From assembly GCA_028097645.1 (NCBI GenBank), contig JAOHEU010000011.1, positions 1 through 23,282 on the forward strand: a DNA stretch of 23,282 nt, in the 5' to 3' direction. Below, in pieces: positions 1 to 7,653 of the stretch (position 1 is the first letter of the stretch; each line of letters starts with the position of its first letter). Below the pieces are notes generated by a model, which was not told the origin of the DNA, did not search any database, and saw only the letters and a list, made by a program, of their open reading frames with translations. Made by a program: the position numbers and the translations under genes. The DNA is from Candidatus Pelagibacter sp. GTDB lineage: Bacteria > Pseudomonadota > Alphaproteobacteria > Pelagibacterales > Pelagibacteraceae.

Positions 1-458
1 CTTGTGGGAGGACAAAAAGAAAGACCTACCTTAGTATCTTTCTTAATATTTAATAAGTTAAAAATATTCTCATGTTTAAAAGAAATAAATACACATTTCT
101 TATATCCTGATGTTTCAATTATAAGTTTTTTAAGAAGTGATTTTGAAAAAAGGGGTTTAATTTCAATAAAAAGAGCATGTTTGTTGTCTGAGGCCTTAAG
201 CAGATCTTTTAACAGAGGAATAGGTTTACCAAATTTTGTGCTTATTTCTTTTATCTTAGAATAATTTAGATTTTTAACACTTAAGTTTCTTTTTAAAATT
301 CTCTTCAATGTAAAATCATGAAAACAAATAAACTCATTATCTTTTGTGGCATGAATATCTGTTTCAATACCATAACCTTTTTTAAACGACTGTTTAAATG
401 AGATTAAAAGATTTTCTTTAAACAGTTTATTTACTATTCCTCTATGTATTAAATGCAT
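1..458 (-). CDS. Glycerophosphodiester phosphodiesterase, C-terminus cut by window edge
   Basis: Reading the minus strand from the ATG at 458 gives 152 uninterrupted codons that run off the left edge, so only the N-terminal part is visible. The protein carries the GDPD active-site pattern: HRG at residues 5-7, E32 and D34 in GIETDIH, the HD pair at 47-48, and E99/K101 in FIEIKP. Family members are usually about 230-250 residues, so perhaps 80-100 residues are missing. The family hydrolyses glycerophosphodiesters, from phospholipid turnover or the environment, to glycerol-3-phosphate and an alcohol. No signal peptide is seen, so a cytoplasmic enzyme is likely. It is the last visible gene of a minus-strand operon and starts one base after the stop codon of the VOC gene, which suggests translational coupling. 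The family call is secure; the exact substrate cannot be told. Confidence 0.85.
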   Translation of the reverse strand, partial: MHLIHRGIVNKLFKENLLISFKQSFKKGYGIETDIHATKDNEFICFHDFTLKRILKRNLSVKNLNYSKIKEISTKFGKPIPLLKDLLKASDNKHALFIEIKPLFSKSLLKKLIIETSGYKKCVFISFKHENIFNLLNIKKDTKVGLSFCPPT

Positions 459-459
459 C

Positions 460-837
460 TTAATTATCTATTTTGGAAAATGCACAAATTTTATTTCCAT
501 CAAGATCTCGAATATAGCAATAATAATCACCTGACCTTATTCCTGGAGCTCCTTCATCTTTCGCCCCTAGTTTTATTGCTGTATTATAAAAATTATTCAC
601 CAAATCTTTTGAATTAACTAAAAAAGATATCTGGGTTCCATTTCCAAAAGTTGCTTTTTTTTTATTGACAGGATTGGTAACGTAGAATTCAACATCATGA
701 GGCTTTTCGTTTAATGCATAGCCGGCATACTTTTCATTTGTTACCACTCTTTTTAACTCGATTGTATTAAGTAGAGTGTCGTAGAATTTAGTTGCCTTAT
801 CAAGATTGTTAGTACCAACCATTACAAAGCCAATCAT
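460..837 (-). CDS. VOC (glyoxalase/bleomycin-resistance fold) family protein
   Basis: A 125-residue single-domain protein of typical VOC length. The N-terminal strand-helix motif is visible (GFVMVGTNNLDKATKFYDTLL, residues 3-23), as are an ATFGNGTQISF strand near residue 63 and the C-terminal DEGAPGIRSG...YIRDLDGNKICAF block. This belongs to a VOC subgroup in which the usual first-strand metal-binding His is replaced by an aromatic residue (here F4), so a classic glyoxalase I reaction is unlikely. It lies three bases downstream of the aldehyde dehydrogenase and one base upstream of the phosphodiesterase gene, within one operon. The role is unknown: isomerase, dioxygenase-like, or ligand-binding/detoxification partner of the dehydrogenases are all possible. 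The fold call is strong; no function can be assigned. Confidence 0.85.
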   Translation of the reverse strand: MIGFVMVGTNNLDKATKFYDTLLNTIELKRVVTNEKYAGYALNEKPHDVEFYVTNPVNKKKATFGNGTQISFLVNSKDLVNNFYNTAIKLGAKDEGAPGIRSGDYYCYIRDLDGNKICAFSKIDN

Positions 838-840
838 AAA

Positions 841-2271
841 CTACTTCCAGCCTGTAACAGTTTTGACCTCAAGATACTCTTCAAGTCCCCACACTCCACC
901 TTCACGACCATTTCCAGATTGCCGATACCCTCCAAATGGAGTTCCAGAATCTGCTGGTTGACCATTTATATACACACATCCTGATCTTAGTTTTTGTGCA
1001 ACTCGATGAGCTTTTACTTTGTCTTCGGTTTGCAAATAATTTCCCAATCCATAAGATGTATCATTAACAATTTTTATAGCTTCTTCTTCTGTATCAAATG
1101 GAATAATTGATAAAACTGGACCAAAAATTTCTTCTTTAGCTATTCTCATTTCATTAGTGACATCTGTGAATATTGTTGGTTTAATAAAATATCCTTTGTT
1201 CAGACCATTAGGCAATTCCGGACCACCTGCAGCTAATGTTGCTCCTTCTGAGATTCCACTTTCAATTAAACTAATAATTTTATCATATTGAGTTTTTGAA
1301 ATTACTGGACCTATGTGATCTCCCTTTTTTGAAGCTTGATCTACTTGAATTTTATTTGCCTCATCTACCGCATCGTTTACTGCTCTTTCATAAATAGATT
1401 TTTCAACTAACATTCTAGTTGGAGCATCACAAGATTGACCCGAATTACTCATTACATTTCTAATACCATCTCTTACTGCATTTTTATAACTATCAGCAAA
1501 AACAATATTTCCACCTTTACCACCAAGCTCAAGACAAACTCTTTTAATGGTATCCGCTGCATTTTTTGAAATTAATCTTCCAGCTCTTGTGGAGCCTGTA
1601 AATGAAACCATATCAATATCTGGATGACTTGATATTTGTGATCCAACTCCAACTCCATCTCCATTGACCAAATTAAATACTCCTTTTGGAAAACCTACTT
1701 CATCAATCATTTCAGCAAATAACATCCCTGAAATAGGTGCTATTTCAGAGGGTTTCAAAATCATAGTACAGCCAGTTGCAAGTGCCGGTACAACTTTAAG
1801 AGCTATTTGATTTATAGGCCAGTTCCATGGAGTAATTAACCCACAAACTCCAATTGGCTCATAATAAATATGATTATTAGATTTTTCATCAAAGTGTTCA
1901 TCAAATTTAAAATCCTTTAATCTTAAAATAAAATCTTCTAAATGATCCCTACCAGAAGCCGTTTGTACGTCTGTTGCCCAATCCATAGGTGCACCCATTT
2001 CCAATGAAATAGCCTCAGCCATTTCACTAAATCTTTTTTTATAAATTGAGAGCAATTTTTCTAAATAATCTATCCGCTCCTCTTTAGTAGTTTCCTTCCA
2101 GCTTTCAAAAGCAGTTTTAGCTGCTTTAACTGTAAGATCGGTATCTTCTTTTGAGCCCAATGAAATAGTCGCAAAGGGTTCTTCATTACAAGGATTGATA
2201 ACCTCACAATCATTCTCTTTATAAGGGTTTACCCATTCACCATTAATATAGAATTTTCTTTTATCTAACAT
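841..2271 (-). CDS. NAD(P)-dependent aldehyde dehydrogenase (paralogue 1)
   Basis: A full-length 476-residue ALDH-superfamily enzyme, oxidising an aldehyde to its carboxylic acid with NAD(P)+. Visible landmarks are PWNWP around residues 148-152 (conserved Asn150), KPSE at 173-176, FTGSTRAG at 224-231, the general base Glu248 in LELGGKG, the catalytic Cys281 in GQSCDAPT, and EEIFGP at 380-385. It sits between the beta-hydroxyacid dehydrogenase (23 bases upstream) and the VOC gene (3 bases downstream), so an alcohol-to-aldehyde-to-acid sequence or two parallel oxidations in one pathway is plausible. It is clearly related to the second ALDH at 14449-15885: a hand count gives 61 identities in the first 100 residues. 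Substrate specificity cannot be read from the sequence; an amino-aldehyde or semialdehyde is my inference from the neighbourhood. Confidence 0.92.
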   Translation of the reverse strand: MLDKRKFYINGEWVNPYKENDCEVINPCNEEPFATISLGSKEDTDLTVKAAKTAFESWKETTKEERIDYLEKLLSIYKKRFSEMAEAISLEMGAPMDWATDVQTASGRDHLEDFILRLKDFKFDEHFDEKSNNHIYYEPIGVCGLITPWNWPINQIALKVVPALATGCTMILKPSEIAPISGMLFAEMIDEVGFPKGVFNLVNGDGVGVGSQISSHPDIDMVSFTGSTRAGRLISKNAADTIKRVCLELGGKGGNIVFADSYKNAVRDGIRNVMSNSGQSCDAPTRMLVEKSIYERAVNDAVDEANKIQVDQASKKGDHIGPVISKTQYDKIISLIESGISEGATLAAGGPELPNGLNKGYFIKPTIFTDVTNEMRIAKEEIFGPVLSIIPFDTEEEAIKIVNDTSYGLGNYLQTEDKVKAHRVAQKLRSGCVYINGQPADSGTPFGGYRQSGNGREGGVWGLEEYLEVKTVTGWK

Positions 2272-2294
2272 TTTATTTTAACTTATCACAATAA

Positions 2295-3236
2295 TTATAT
2301 TTCATACCCTTTTTCTTCAGACTCATTATCAGTAAGCTCTTCTGGAAATCCTTTTGCTCTAAATTCTATATTATTAATATCTTCCATTCTTTTAACAATC
2401 ATAGAAGACCAAGCTCTAGAACCGTATTTTTTTTGACCATCTTTAAAAATTTCAACAACTTTAGGAGAAATTTCTAATGGAGCACCTAATTTTTTTGCAA
2501 GATCATCAAATAAGCCAGTGTCTTTTAAAACTAAATCCATAGTAAAATTTATATTATAAGAACCATTTAATATGACTTGGCTTTCAGTTTCATGGACAAA
2601 AGAATTTCCTGAGGAAACAGCAATTCCTTTATAAGTTTTAGTAAGATCTAAATTTGATTTTTTAGCAACCGTCCAAGCCTCACCAAGAGCAACTAAATGA
2701 ACAGAAGCCAAATAATTGGTAATAACTTTTAAAACGGTTGCGCTACCCAATTCACCGGTATGTAAAATTTTTCTTCCCATTACTGTTAATGCAGGTAAAA
2801 TTTTATCAAATGCATTTCTTTCACCACCAACAAATATCACAATGTTCCCTGTAGCAGCTCTATGACATCCTCCACTAACAGGCCCATCTAAAGGGATAGC
2901 TTTTTTGGCAATTATTTTTTTGCCGATTCTCTTAATCTCAGCTTCATCTGTTGTACTCATTTCTAACCAAATTTTATTTTCAGATAATCCACTGATAACA
3001 CCATCATCTGCCTCCATTACCTCAGCGCAAATTTTAGGAGAGGGCAAGCAAGTGATAATTAAATCAACTTGTTCAGCTAGTTCTTTTGCAGAATTTACAA
3101 CTTTTGCTCCTAAATCTTTAAATGATTGAGTAAGATTTTTATCTAAATCTCTAACTGTTAAATCAAAGTTATTTCTTAACAAACTTCCTGCCAATTTCCC
3201 CCCAACATTGCCCAAGCCAATAAAACCAACCTTCAT
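2295..3236 (-). CDS. Beta-hydroxyacid dehydrogenase (3-hydroxyisobutyrate dehydrogenase-like), NAD(P)-binding
   Basis: A 313-residue member of the 3-hydroxyisobutyrate/6-phosphogluconate-like dehydrogenase family. The Rossmann motif GLGNVG is at residues 7-12, the substrate-binding DGPVSGG at 117-123, and the catalytic Lys170 with Asn174 follows in GSATVLKVITNYL. Such enzymes oxidise a 3-hydroxy acid (hydroxyisobutyrate, tartronate semialdehyde partner, sulfolactaldehyde and others) to the semialdehyde or ketone. It is the first gene of the minus-strand operon, has a clear ribosome-binding site, and is followed by an aldehyde dehydrogenase that could take its product. The acidic C-terminal tail of about 20 residues extends past the usual fold end. 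Specificity is unresolved; the segment after DGPVSGG (CHRAATGN) differs from the mmsB consensus, so I do not assign a gene symbol. Confidence 0.88.
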   Translation of the reverse strand: MKVGFIGLGNVGGKLAGSLLRNNFDLTVRDLDKNLTQSFKDLGAKVVNSAKELAEQVDLIITCLPSPKICAEVMEADDGVISGLSENKIWLEMSTTDEAEIKRIGKKIIAKKAIPLDGPVSGGCHRAATGNIVIFVGGERNAFDKILPALTVMGRKILHTGELGSATVLKVITNYLASVHLVALGEAWTVAKKSNLDLTKTYKGIAVSSGNSFVHETESQVILNGSYNINFTMDLVLKDTGLFDDLAKKLGAPLEISPKVVEIFKDGQKKYGSRAWSSMIVKRMEDINNIEFRAKGFPEELTDNESEEKGYEI

Positions 3237-3296
3237 TAATTTCTCCTTAATTTTGATGAATATTTAGGTGCTGATGTTATATTTGTTTTAAAAATT
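3237..3296. promoter_or_regulatory. Divergent intergenic region between two catabolic operons
   Basis: This 60-base AT-rich gap separates the minus-strand dehydrogenase operon from the plus-strand EutA-like gene, so it must hold promoters for both. On the minus strand there is an AT-rich TATAAC-like element; on the plus strand only AT-rich sequence precedes the ATG and no Shine-Dalgarno motif is seen. No clear operator palindrome is visible. Co-regulation of the two operons from this gap is an inference. Confidence 0.45.
3243..3248 (-). promoter_or_regulatory. Shine-Dalgarno site of the beta-hydroxyacid dehydrogenase gene
   Basis: On the minus strand the sequence AAGGAG lies six bases before the ATG at 3236. 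It supports this start and contrasts with the divergent gene at 3297, which has no such site. Confidence 0.7.
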
Positions 3297-4040
3297 ATGC
3301 ACTCTGTAAAAATTGAACCAAAATATGCAGAACTTTCAAACCCTAGAGTGGGATTAATTGCGCTAGCTACTGATTTTAGAATAGAAAAAGACTTTATGAG
3401 CGTCATTAAAGATCAAAACATAGATTTTTTTGTTAACAGAATTCATTGTTTCTTTCCTTTGACTAGTGAAAATTTAATTAAGATGTCAGGCAATGTTACC
3501 GAGATATCAGAAGATATTTTGCCAAATGAAAAATTAGATTGTGTTGTTTACGGATGCACCTCAGGAACTATTGCTGCGGGATATGAAAATATTAAAAAGA
3601 AAATTAATTTAGCAAAACCTGAGGCTGAAGTCACTACTCCAAGCACAGCTGCAATTAATGCATTAAAAAAAATGAATGTTAAAAAAATTGCAATTTTTAC
3701 TCCATATTCAAAAGTTTTAAATGATGAAGTCATTGATTATTTTAAAAGTGAAAACTTTGAAGTTTCTTCAAACGCATATTTTGATATTTTAAGTGATTTA
3801 GATATTGGTAAAGTTGATGAAGAATATCTTTACGAAACTTTATCAAAGATGGATTTAGGAGATGCTGACGCTCTCTTTATTTCTTGCACAGCTTTACCGG
3901 CACTTTCTATTATTGATAAACTAGAGAAAAAATTAAACAAAGTGGTTCTTTCAAGTAATCAAGTATTAATTTGGGACACATTACAATCAATTGGAAAAAA
4001 AAATTCTATTGAAGGGTTTGGAAAATTATTTAAGAATTAG
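3297..4040 (+). CDS. Asp/Glu racemase / maleate isomerase family protein, EutA-like
   Basis: A 247-residue cytoplasmic protein with the two-cysteine architecture of the Asp/Glu racemase superfamily: Cys87 in YGCTSG and Cys197 in ISCTALP, the two predicted catalytic thiols. The N-terminus (RVGLIALATDFRIEKDF) and overall length fit the maleate isomerase/arylmalonate decarboxylase branch, which includes EutA of ectoine-utilisation clusters. EutA genes typically lie next to the ectoine hydrolase gene, and here the next gene, four bases downstream, is an EutD/DoeA-like protein. That supports an EutA-like reading. EutA has been linked to hydroxyectoine stereochemistry or racemisation, but its activity is not something the sequence shows. 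Alternatives are a maleate isomerase or another cysteine-pair racemase. The superfamily is certain; the EutA assignment is moderate. Confidence 0.75.
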   Translation: MHSVKIEPKYAELSNPRVGLIALATDFRIEKDFMSVIKDQNIDFFVNRIHCFFPLTSENLIKMSGNVTEISEDILPNEKLDCVVYGCTSGTIAAGYENIKKKINLAKPEAEVTTPSTAAINALKKMNVKKIAIFTPYSKVLNDEVIDYFKSENFEVSSNAYFDILSDLDIGKVDEEYLYETLSKMDLGDADALFISCTALPALSIIDKLEKKLNKVVLSSNQVLIWDTLQSIGKKNSIEGFGKLFKN

Positions 4041-4044
4041 GTAT

Positions 4045-5211
4045 ATGGATTTTACTAAAGAAGAATATCAACGAAGATTAAAAAAAGTTCAAAAAATGAT
4101 GCAGGAAAAAGGCATTGAGCTATTAATTTCACATGATACGAATAATTTAAATTATTTAACTGGCTATGATGCTTGGTCATTCTATTATGCCCAATGTGCA
4201 ATCGTTCATGTAAATGCTGAAGAGCCTTTATGTTTTGTAAGAGCACAAGATTCAGGAGGAGCTTATATCAAAACATATCTTAAAGATGAGAACATTATTG
4301 TTTACGATGAAAATTATATTCATACGTGGCCCAAACATCCCTATGATTATTTAGTTGAAATAATTAAAGAAAGAAAATGGGATATGTTATCTGTTGGAGT
4401 TGAAATGGATGCTCATTATTATACTGCTTTTTGTCATGAAAAAATTAAACAAGGTTTACCAAATGCTAAAATAGTAGACAGTGATAGACTTGTTAACTGG
4501 GCAAGATTAGTAAAATCTGATGCTGAAATTGGATATATGAAATCTGCAGCATTAATTTCTCAAAAAGCAATGAAAACTGCAATGGATGTAATTAATCCAG
4601 GAGTAAGACAGTGCGATGCAGTAGGAGAAATTCAAAAAGCATTATTTTATGGAACAGAAAAATTTGGTGGTGAGTATTCAAGTATTGCAACTTTATTGCC
4701 AACTGGAAAAGGAACTTCAGCATCACATTTAACTGCAACACAAGATAAATTTGTCGAGGGAGAGGCAACTATTATTGAATTATCTGGAGTTTATAAGAGA
4801 TATCATGCACCAATGGCTAGGACAGTATTATTAGGTAAACCTGACCAACTAAAAATTGATACAATGAAGAAAACTATAGAAGCTCTAGAAACAGGTATTA
4901 GCGCCGTAAAACCTGGAAATACAGCAGATGATGTGGCTCAAGCTTTTTGGAAAATATTAGATAAATACGGTATAGATAAAAAATCAAGAACTGGTTATTC
5001 AATTGGAATTGGTTACCCACCTGATTGGGGCGAACATACTCTTAATATATATAAAGGAGACATGACTGTTTTAGAACCCAATGTTTGTTTTCATATGATT
5101 GCAGTGATGCAATTTGGTGATTGGGGTGTAGAGGCATCAGAAGCTATTAGAGTTACAGAGACTGGTAGTGAATTATTTTGCAATATGAGTAAAGAATTAT
5201 ACATTAAATAA
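4045..5211 (+). CDS. doeA: M24-family ectoine hydrolase-like protein (EutD/DoeA-like)
   Basis: A 388-residue two-domain protein with a creatinase-type N-terminal domain (about residues 1-155) and a pita-bread M24 domain (about 165-380). The start at 4045 is preferred over an in-frame TTG at 3991: it gives the family length of roughly 390 and avoids running into the upstream gene. The opening (FTKEEYQRRL, then LTGYDAWSFYYAQC at 38-51) and IELSGVYKRYHAPMARTVLLG (244-264) resemble ectoine hydrolases. By my alignment the first two metal-binding Asp positions of metallo-aminopeptidases are Glu245 and Pro256 here, while His331 and Glu366 remain, so it is unlikely to be a Xaa-Pro peptidase. Known EutD/DoeA opens the ectoine ring to N-acetyl-diaminobutyrate. 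The usual partner deacetylase EutE/DoeB is not in this window, so another cyclic amidine or amide is possible. Confidence 0.75.
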   Translation: MDFTKEEYQRRLKKVQKMMQEKGIELLISHDTNNLNYLTGYDAWSFYYAQCAIVHVNAEEPLCFVRAQDSGGAYIKTYLKDENIIVYDENYIHTWPKHPYDYLVEIIKERKWDMLSVGVEMDAHYYTAFCHEKIKQGLPNAKIVDSDRLVNWARLVKSDAEIGYMKSAALISQKAMKTAMDVINPGVRQCDAVGEIQKALFYGTEKFGGEYSSIATLLPTGKGTSASHLTATQDKFVEGEATIIELSGVYKRYHAPMARTVLLGKPDQLKIDTMKKTIEALETGISAVKPGNTADDVAQAFWKILDKYGIDKKSRTGYSIGIGYPPDWGEHTLNIYKGDMTVLEPNVCFHMIAVMQFGDWGVEASEAIRVTETGSELFCNMSKELYIK

Positions 5212-5250
5212 ATTACTTGATTATCAATCTAACAAATGTTTTAAAGTAGT

Positions 5251-6336
5251 ATGGGTAATGATCACTTTGTAAGATTCGAAAATGTAGACAAAAGTTACGA
5301 CGGTAAGCAACTTGTTGTAAAAGGTTTAAATCTTGATATTGCTGAAGGTGAATTTGTGACAATGCTTGGACCTTCTGGTTCTGGTAAAACCACATGTTTA
5401 ATGATGTTAGCTGGTTTTGAAACACCAACTAATGGACAAATTTATTTGGATAACAAAGTTATCTCTGATATTCCTCCTCACAAAAGAGGAATTGGAATGG
5501 TATTTCAAAATTATGCTTTGTTTCCTCATATGACAGTTTATGAAAACTTAGCTTTTCCATTAAGGGTTAGAAAAATTCCAAAAGATGAAGCGGATAAAAA
5601 AGTTGATAAAGCATTATCAATGGTATCGCTTCAAGGCTTTGAAGCCAGAATGCCAATGCAATTATCAGGTGGACAACAACAAAGGGTGGCTGTTGCAAGA
5701 TCATTAGTGTTTGATCCACAATTAGTATTGATGGATGAACCATTAGGTGCGTTAGATAAAAATTTAAGAGAAAGTATGCAATATGAAATTAAACATATTC
5801 ATGAAAGTATTGGTGTAACTGTTGTTTATGTAACCCATGATCAAACAGAAGCTTTAACGATGTCTAATAGAATTGCAGTTTTCAATGATGGAAAAGTTCA
5901 GCAACTTTCAAGTCCTGATGAATTATATGAAAGACCAGTTAATTCATTTGTTGCAGAGTTTATTGGAGAGAACAATACTTTTGCAGGTGAAGTAACAGAT
6001 GTGTCAGGTGATAAATGCAAAGTTAAACTAAATTCAGGTACAGAAATTTTGGCAAATCCAATTGTTGCGAAAGCAAAAGGAGACAAAACTACAATATCTC
6101 TTAGACCCGAAAGAGCATTAATTGATTCGGACACTCAAATGGATAATAATCATAAAGGTAAAATAGAGGAAGTCATTTACCATGGTGATCATACTCGATT
6201 AAGAGTTGATCTATTAGGAAATAACCAATTTATTCTTAAAGTACCTAACAGCTCTAATAGAATGGATATTAAAGAGGGCAGAGAGATCAATATTGGTTGG
6301 AACAGTGTTGATTGTAGAGCTCTAGATCCCAAATAA
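5251..6336 (+). CDS. potA: ABC transporter ATP-binding protein, spermidine/putrescine type (PotA-like)
   Basis: A 361-residue ATPase that powers the importer encoded by the following genes. Walker A GPSGSGKT is at residues 40-47, the Q-loop Gln86 in VFQNYALFP, the signature LSGGQQQ at 138-144, Walker B LVLMDE at 158-163 with the D-loop after it, and the H-loop His196 in VTHDQTEA. After residue 235 comes the conserved FVAEFIGENN and a TOBE-type domain, as in PotA and other CUT1/polyamine/iron ATPases. It begins 39 bases after the M24 gene. Here the ATPase precedes the binding protein, which precedes both permeases, whereas the E. coli order is potABCD. The class is certain; transport of a polyamine rather than an opine or other cationic solute is inferred from the binding protein and permeases. 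Confidence 0.88.
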   Translation: MGNDHFVRFENVDKSYDGKQLVVKGLNLDIAEGEFVTMLGPSGSGKTTCLMMLAGFETPTNGQIYLDNKVISDIPPHKRGIGMVFQNYALFPHMTVYENLAFPLRVRKIPKDEADKKVDKALSMVSLQGFEARMPMQLSGGQQQRVAVARSLVFDPQLVLMDEPLGALDKNLRESMQYEIKHIHESIGVTVVYVTHDQTEALTMSNRIAVFNDGKVQQLSSPDELYERPVNSFVAEFIGENNTFAGEVTDVSGDKCKVKLNSGTEILANPIVAKAKGDKTTISLRPERALIDSDTQMDNNHKGKIEEVIYHGDHTRLRVDLLGNNQFILKVPNSSNRMDIKEGREINIGWNSVDCRALDPK

Positions 6337-6462
6337 TCTTCTAAAGTTTTAACTTTAAAAATAAAGACAATAAAGCCTTAATCAGCTGTTGACTAAGCTG
6401 ACCTATATTGTTTTACTTTAACTTTATAAAAACTAAACGTTAACGTTAAACTAGGAGAATAA
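6337..6462 (+). promoter_or_regulatory. Leader region of the binding-protein gene with probable promoter
   Basis: This 126-base stretch is the longest non-coding gap in the window. A TTGACT -35-like box at 6389-6394 is followed 17 bases later by TTTACT at 6412-6417, a weak -10 candidate. A 6-base inverted repeat (TCAGCT/AGCTGA, 6382-6401, 8-base loop) overlaps the -35 box. A 12-base palindrome lies at 6436-6447, and a good Shine-Dalgarno AGGAG at 6453-6457 sits five bases before the ATG at 6463. A separate promoter for the binding protein is likely, since such proteins are needed in large excess. Promoter boxes are inferred by eye. Confidence 0.5.
6436..6447. promoter_or_regulatory. 12-base palindrome AACGTTAACGTT, candidate operator
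   Basis: A perfect palindrome made of two tandem AACGTT half-units, placed just downstream of the candidate promoter and six bases before the Shine-Dalgarno site. A regulator bound there could block transcription start or elongation. CG-containing palindromes of this length are uncommon in DNA this AT-rich, but no regulator is identified. Confidence 0.4.
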
Positions 6463-7584
6463 ATGAAAAAAATAAGTAAATTATTACTTGCTCTTTCTTT
6501 TGTACTTTCTGTAACAACTTCAGCATTTGCAGTTACTGTAGTGTCTTGGGGTGGAGCTTACACAGAGTCACAAAAATTGGGTTACGGTGATCCTACAGCA
6601 GCGAAACTTGGAATACCTGTTAACTGGGTAGACTACACTGGTGGATTATCAGAAATTAAAGCTCAAAAAGAAGCTGGAAAAATAACTTGGGATATCATTG
6701 ATGTGTACGCAAAAGACACAATCATTGGATGTGACGAAGGTATTTTCCATGAATTCGATTTTGATAAAGATTTTGCACCTGCTCCAGATGGAACACCTGC
6801 AAGTCAAGACTTCTTTACTGGCATGCCTTCTAAGTGTGCAGTTGGAAACATCCTGTACTCTTGGAACTATGCTTATAATGATGCAACAATTGGTGATAAA
6901 AAACCAAGCACATTAAAAGACTTTTTTAATACTAAAAAGTTTCCTGGTAAAAGAGCTATTTACAAAGGTGCAATGTCTAACTTAGAAATTGCTATCACTG
7001 CAGACGGTGTAAACCCTGGTAAAGGTTCTGACTTAACTTACAGAAAACTTGAAGCAGATGGTGGTATTGATAGAGCTATGAATAAGCTTAAAGCACTTTG
7101 TACAGATCCAAATGGTGGATGTGTATTCTGGAATGCTGGAGCTCAACCGCCAGAACTATTAGCTAATGGTGAAGTAGTAATGGCTACTGGTTGGAATGGT
7201 AGATTCTTCAATGCGCAAATGGAAGGAACTCCACTTGTACAAGTATGGGATGGACAAATTCTTGACTATGAATATTTTGCATTAGTTAAAGATGGTCCAG
7301 GTTATGCTGATGGTTCAGCAATGAAAGTACTTAGAGAAATGACAAGTACTGAAATGCTAGCAGGAAGTGCTAAGTACATCGCATACGCACCTTGGAGAAA
7401 ATCTTCAATCGCTATTATGGAAGCAGGAGAGCCTTGGTTTAAAGATGGTAAGACTAACATGGTACCACATATGCCAACAGCTCCGGCTAACACTAAAAAA
7501 TACATCCTAATGAACCCTGATTTCTGGGCAGATAACCAAGATGAAATCGGTGAGAAATGGGAAGCTATGAAAGCTGGTCTATAA
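6463..7584 (+). CDS. potD: Periplasmic substrate-binding protein, spermidine/putrescine type (PotD-like)
   Basis: A 373-residue secreted binding protein. The Sec signal peptide is clear: MKKISK, a hydrophobic core, then cleavage after AFA near residue 23. The mature protein opens with VTVVSWGGAYTE, the first strand typical of the PotD/PotF/Fbp class, and contains WDIIDVYAKD, YNDATIGDKKPSTLKDFFN (linker/hinge region) and MATGWNGRFF. Such proteins capture the solute in the periplasm and hand it to the permease pair. The gene has its own leader with a strong Shine-Dalgarno site and is closed by a hairpin terminator, so it is probably the most abundant product of the operon. It uses C-ending codons (AAC, TTC, ATC) noticeably more than its neighbours, as expected of a highly expressed gene. 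The ligand could be putrescine, spermidine, agmatine or another cation; the ectoine-like gene upstream leaves this open. Confidence 0.88.
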   Translation: MKKISKLLLALSFVLSVTTSAFAVTVVSWGGAYTESQKLGYGDPTAAKLGIPVNWVDYTGGLSEIKAQKEAGKITWDIIDVYAKDTIIGCDEGIFHEFDFDKDFAPAPDGTPASQDFFTGMPSKCAVGNILYSWNYAYNDATIGDKKPSTLKDFFNTKKFPGKRAIYKGAMSNLEIAITADGVNPGKGSDLTYRKLEADGGIDRAMNKLKALCTDPNGGCVFWNAGAQPPELLANGEVVMATGWNGRFFNAQMEGTPLVQVWDGQILDYEYFALVKDGPGYADGSAMKVLREMTSTEMLAGSAKYIAYAPWRKSSIAIMEAGEPWFKDGKTNMVPHMPTAPANTKKYILMNPDFWADNQDEIGEKWEAMKAGL

Positions 7585-7619
7585 TTTAGTTTTGTAGATT
7601 AGTATTTTATACTATATTG

Positions 7620-7650
7620 AAAGGGCAGTTATTTATAACTGCCCTTTTTT
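7620..7650 (+). terminator. Rho-independent terminator between binding protein and permeases
   Basis: Two 13-base arms (7620-7632 and 7635-7647) form a perfect inverted repeat with GGGCAG/CTGCCC in the middle of the stem, followed by a run of six T (7645-7650). It ends three bases before the permease start codon at 7654, so some read-through is needed for the permeases. It probably sets the excess of binding protein over permease and protects the 3' end of the upstream message. Confidence 0.9.
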
Positions 7651-7653
7651 ATT

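Noticed and set aside
4..264. Plus-strand open frame of 86 codons at the left edge
   Set aside because: It lies antisense to the glycerophosphodiesterase reading frame, which has a complete family motif set; this frame has no recognisable domain.
3991..4044. Extended N-terminus for the M24 gene from an upstream TTG
   Set aside because: It overlaps the end of the preceding gene and adds 18 residues not expected in the family; the ATG at 4045 gives the right length.
6337..6360. Terminator after the ATPase gene
   Set aside because: AAAGTTTTAACTTT is an AT-only imperfect repeat with no GC stem and no proper T-run.
6382..6401. Riboswitch or structured RNA in the leader before the binding-protein gene
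   Set aside because: Only one 6-base stem is seen, overlapping a candidate -35 box; no known aptamer core is recognisable.
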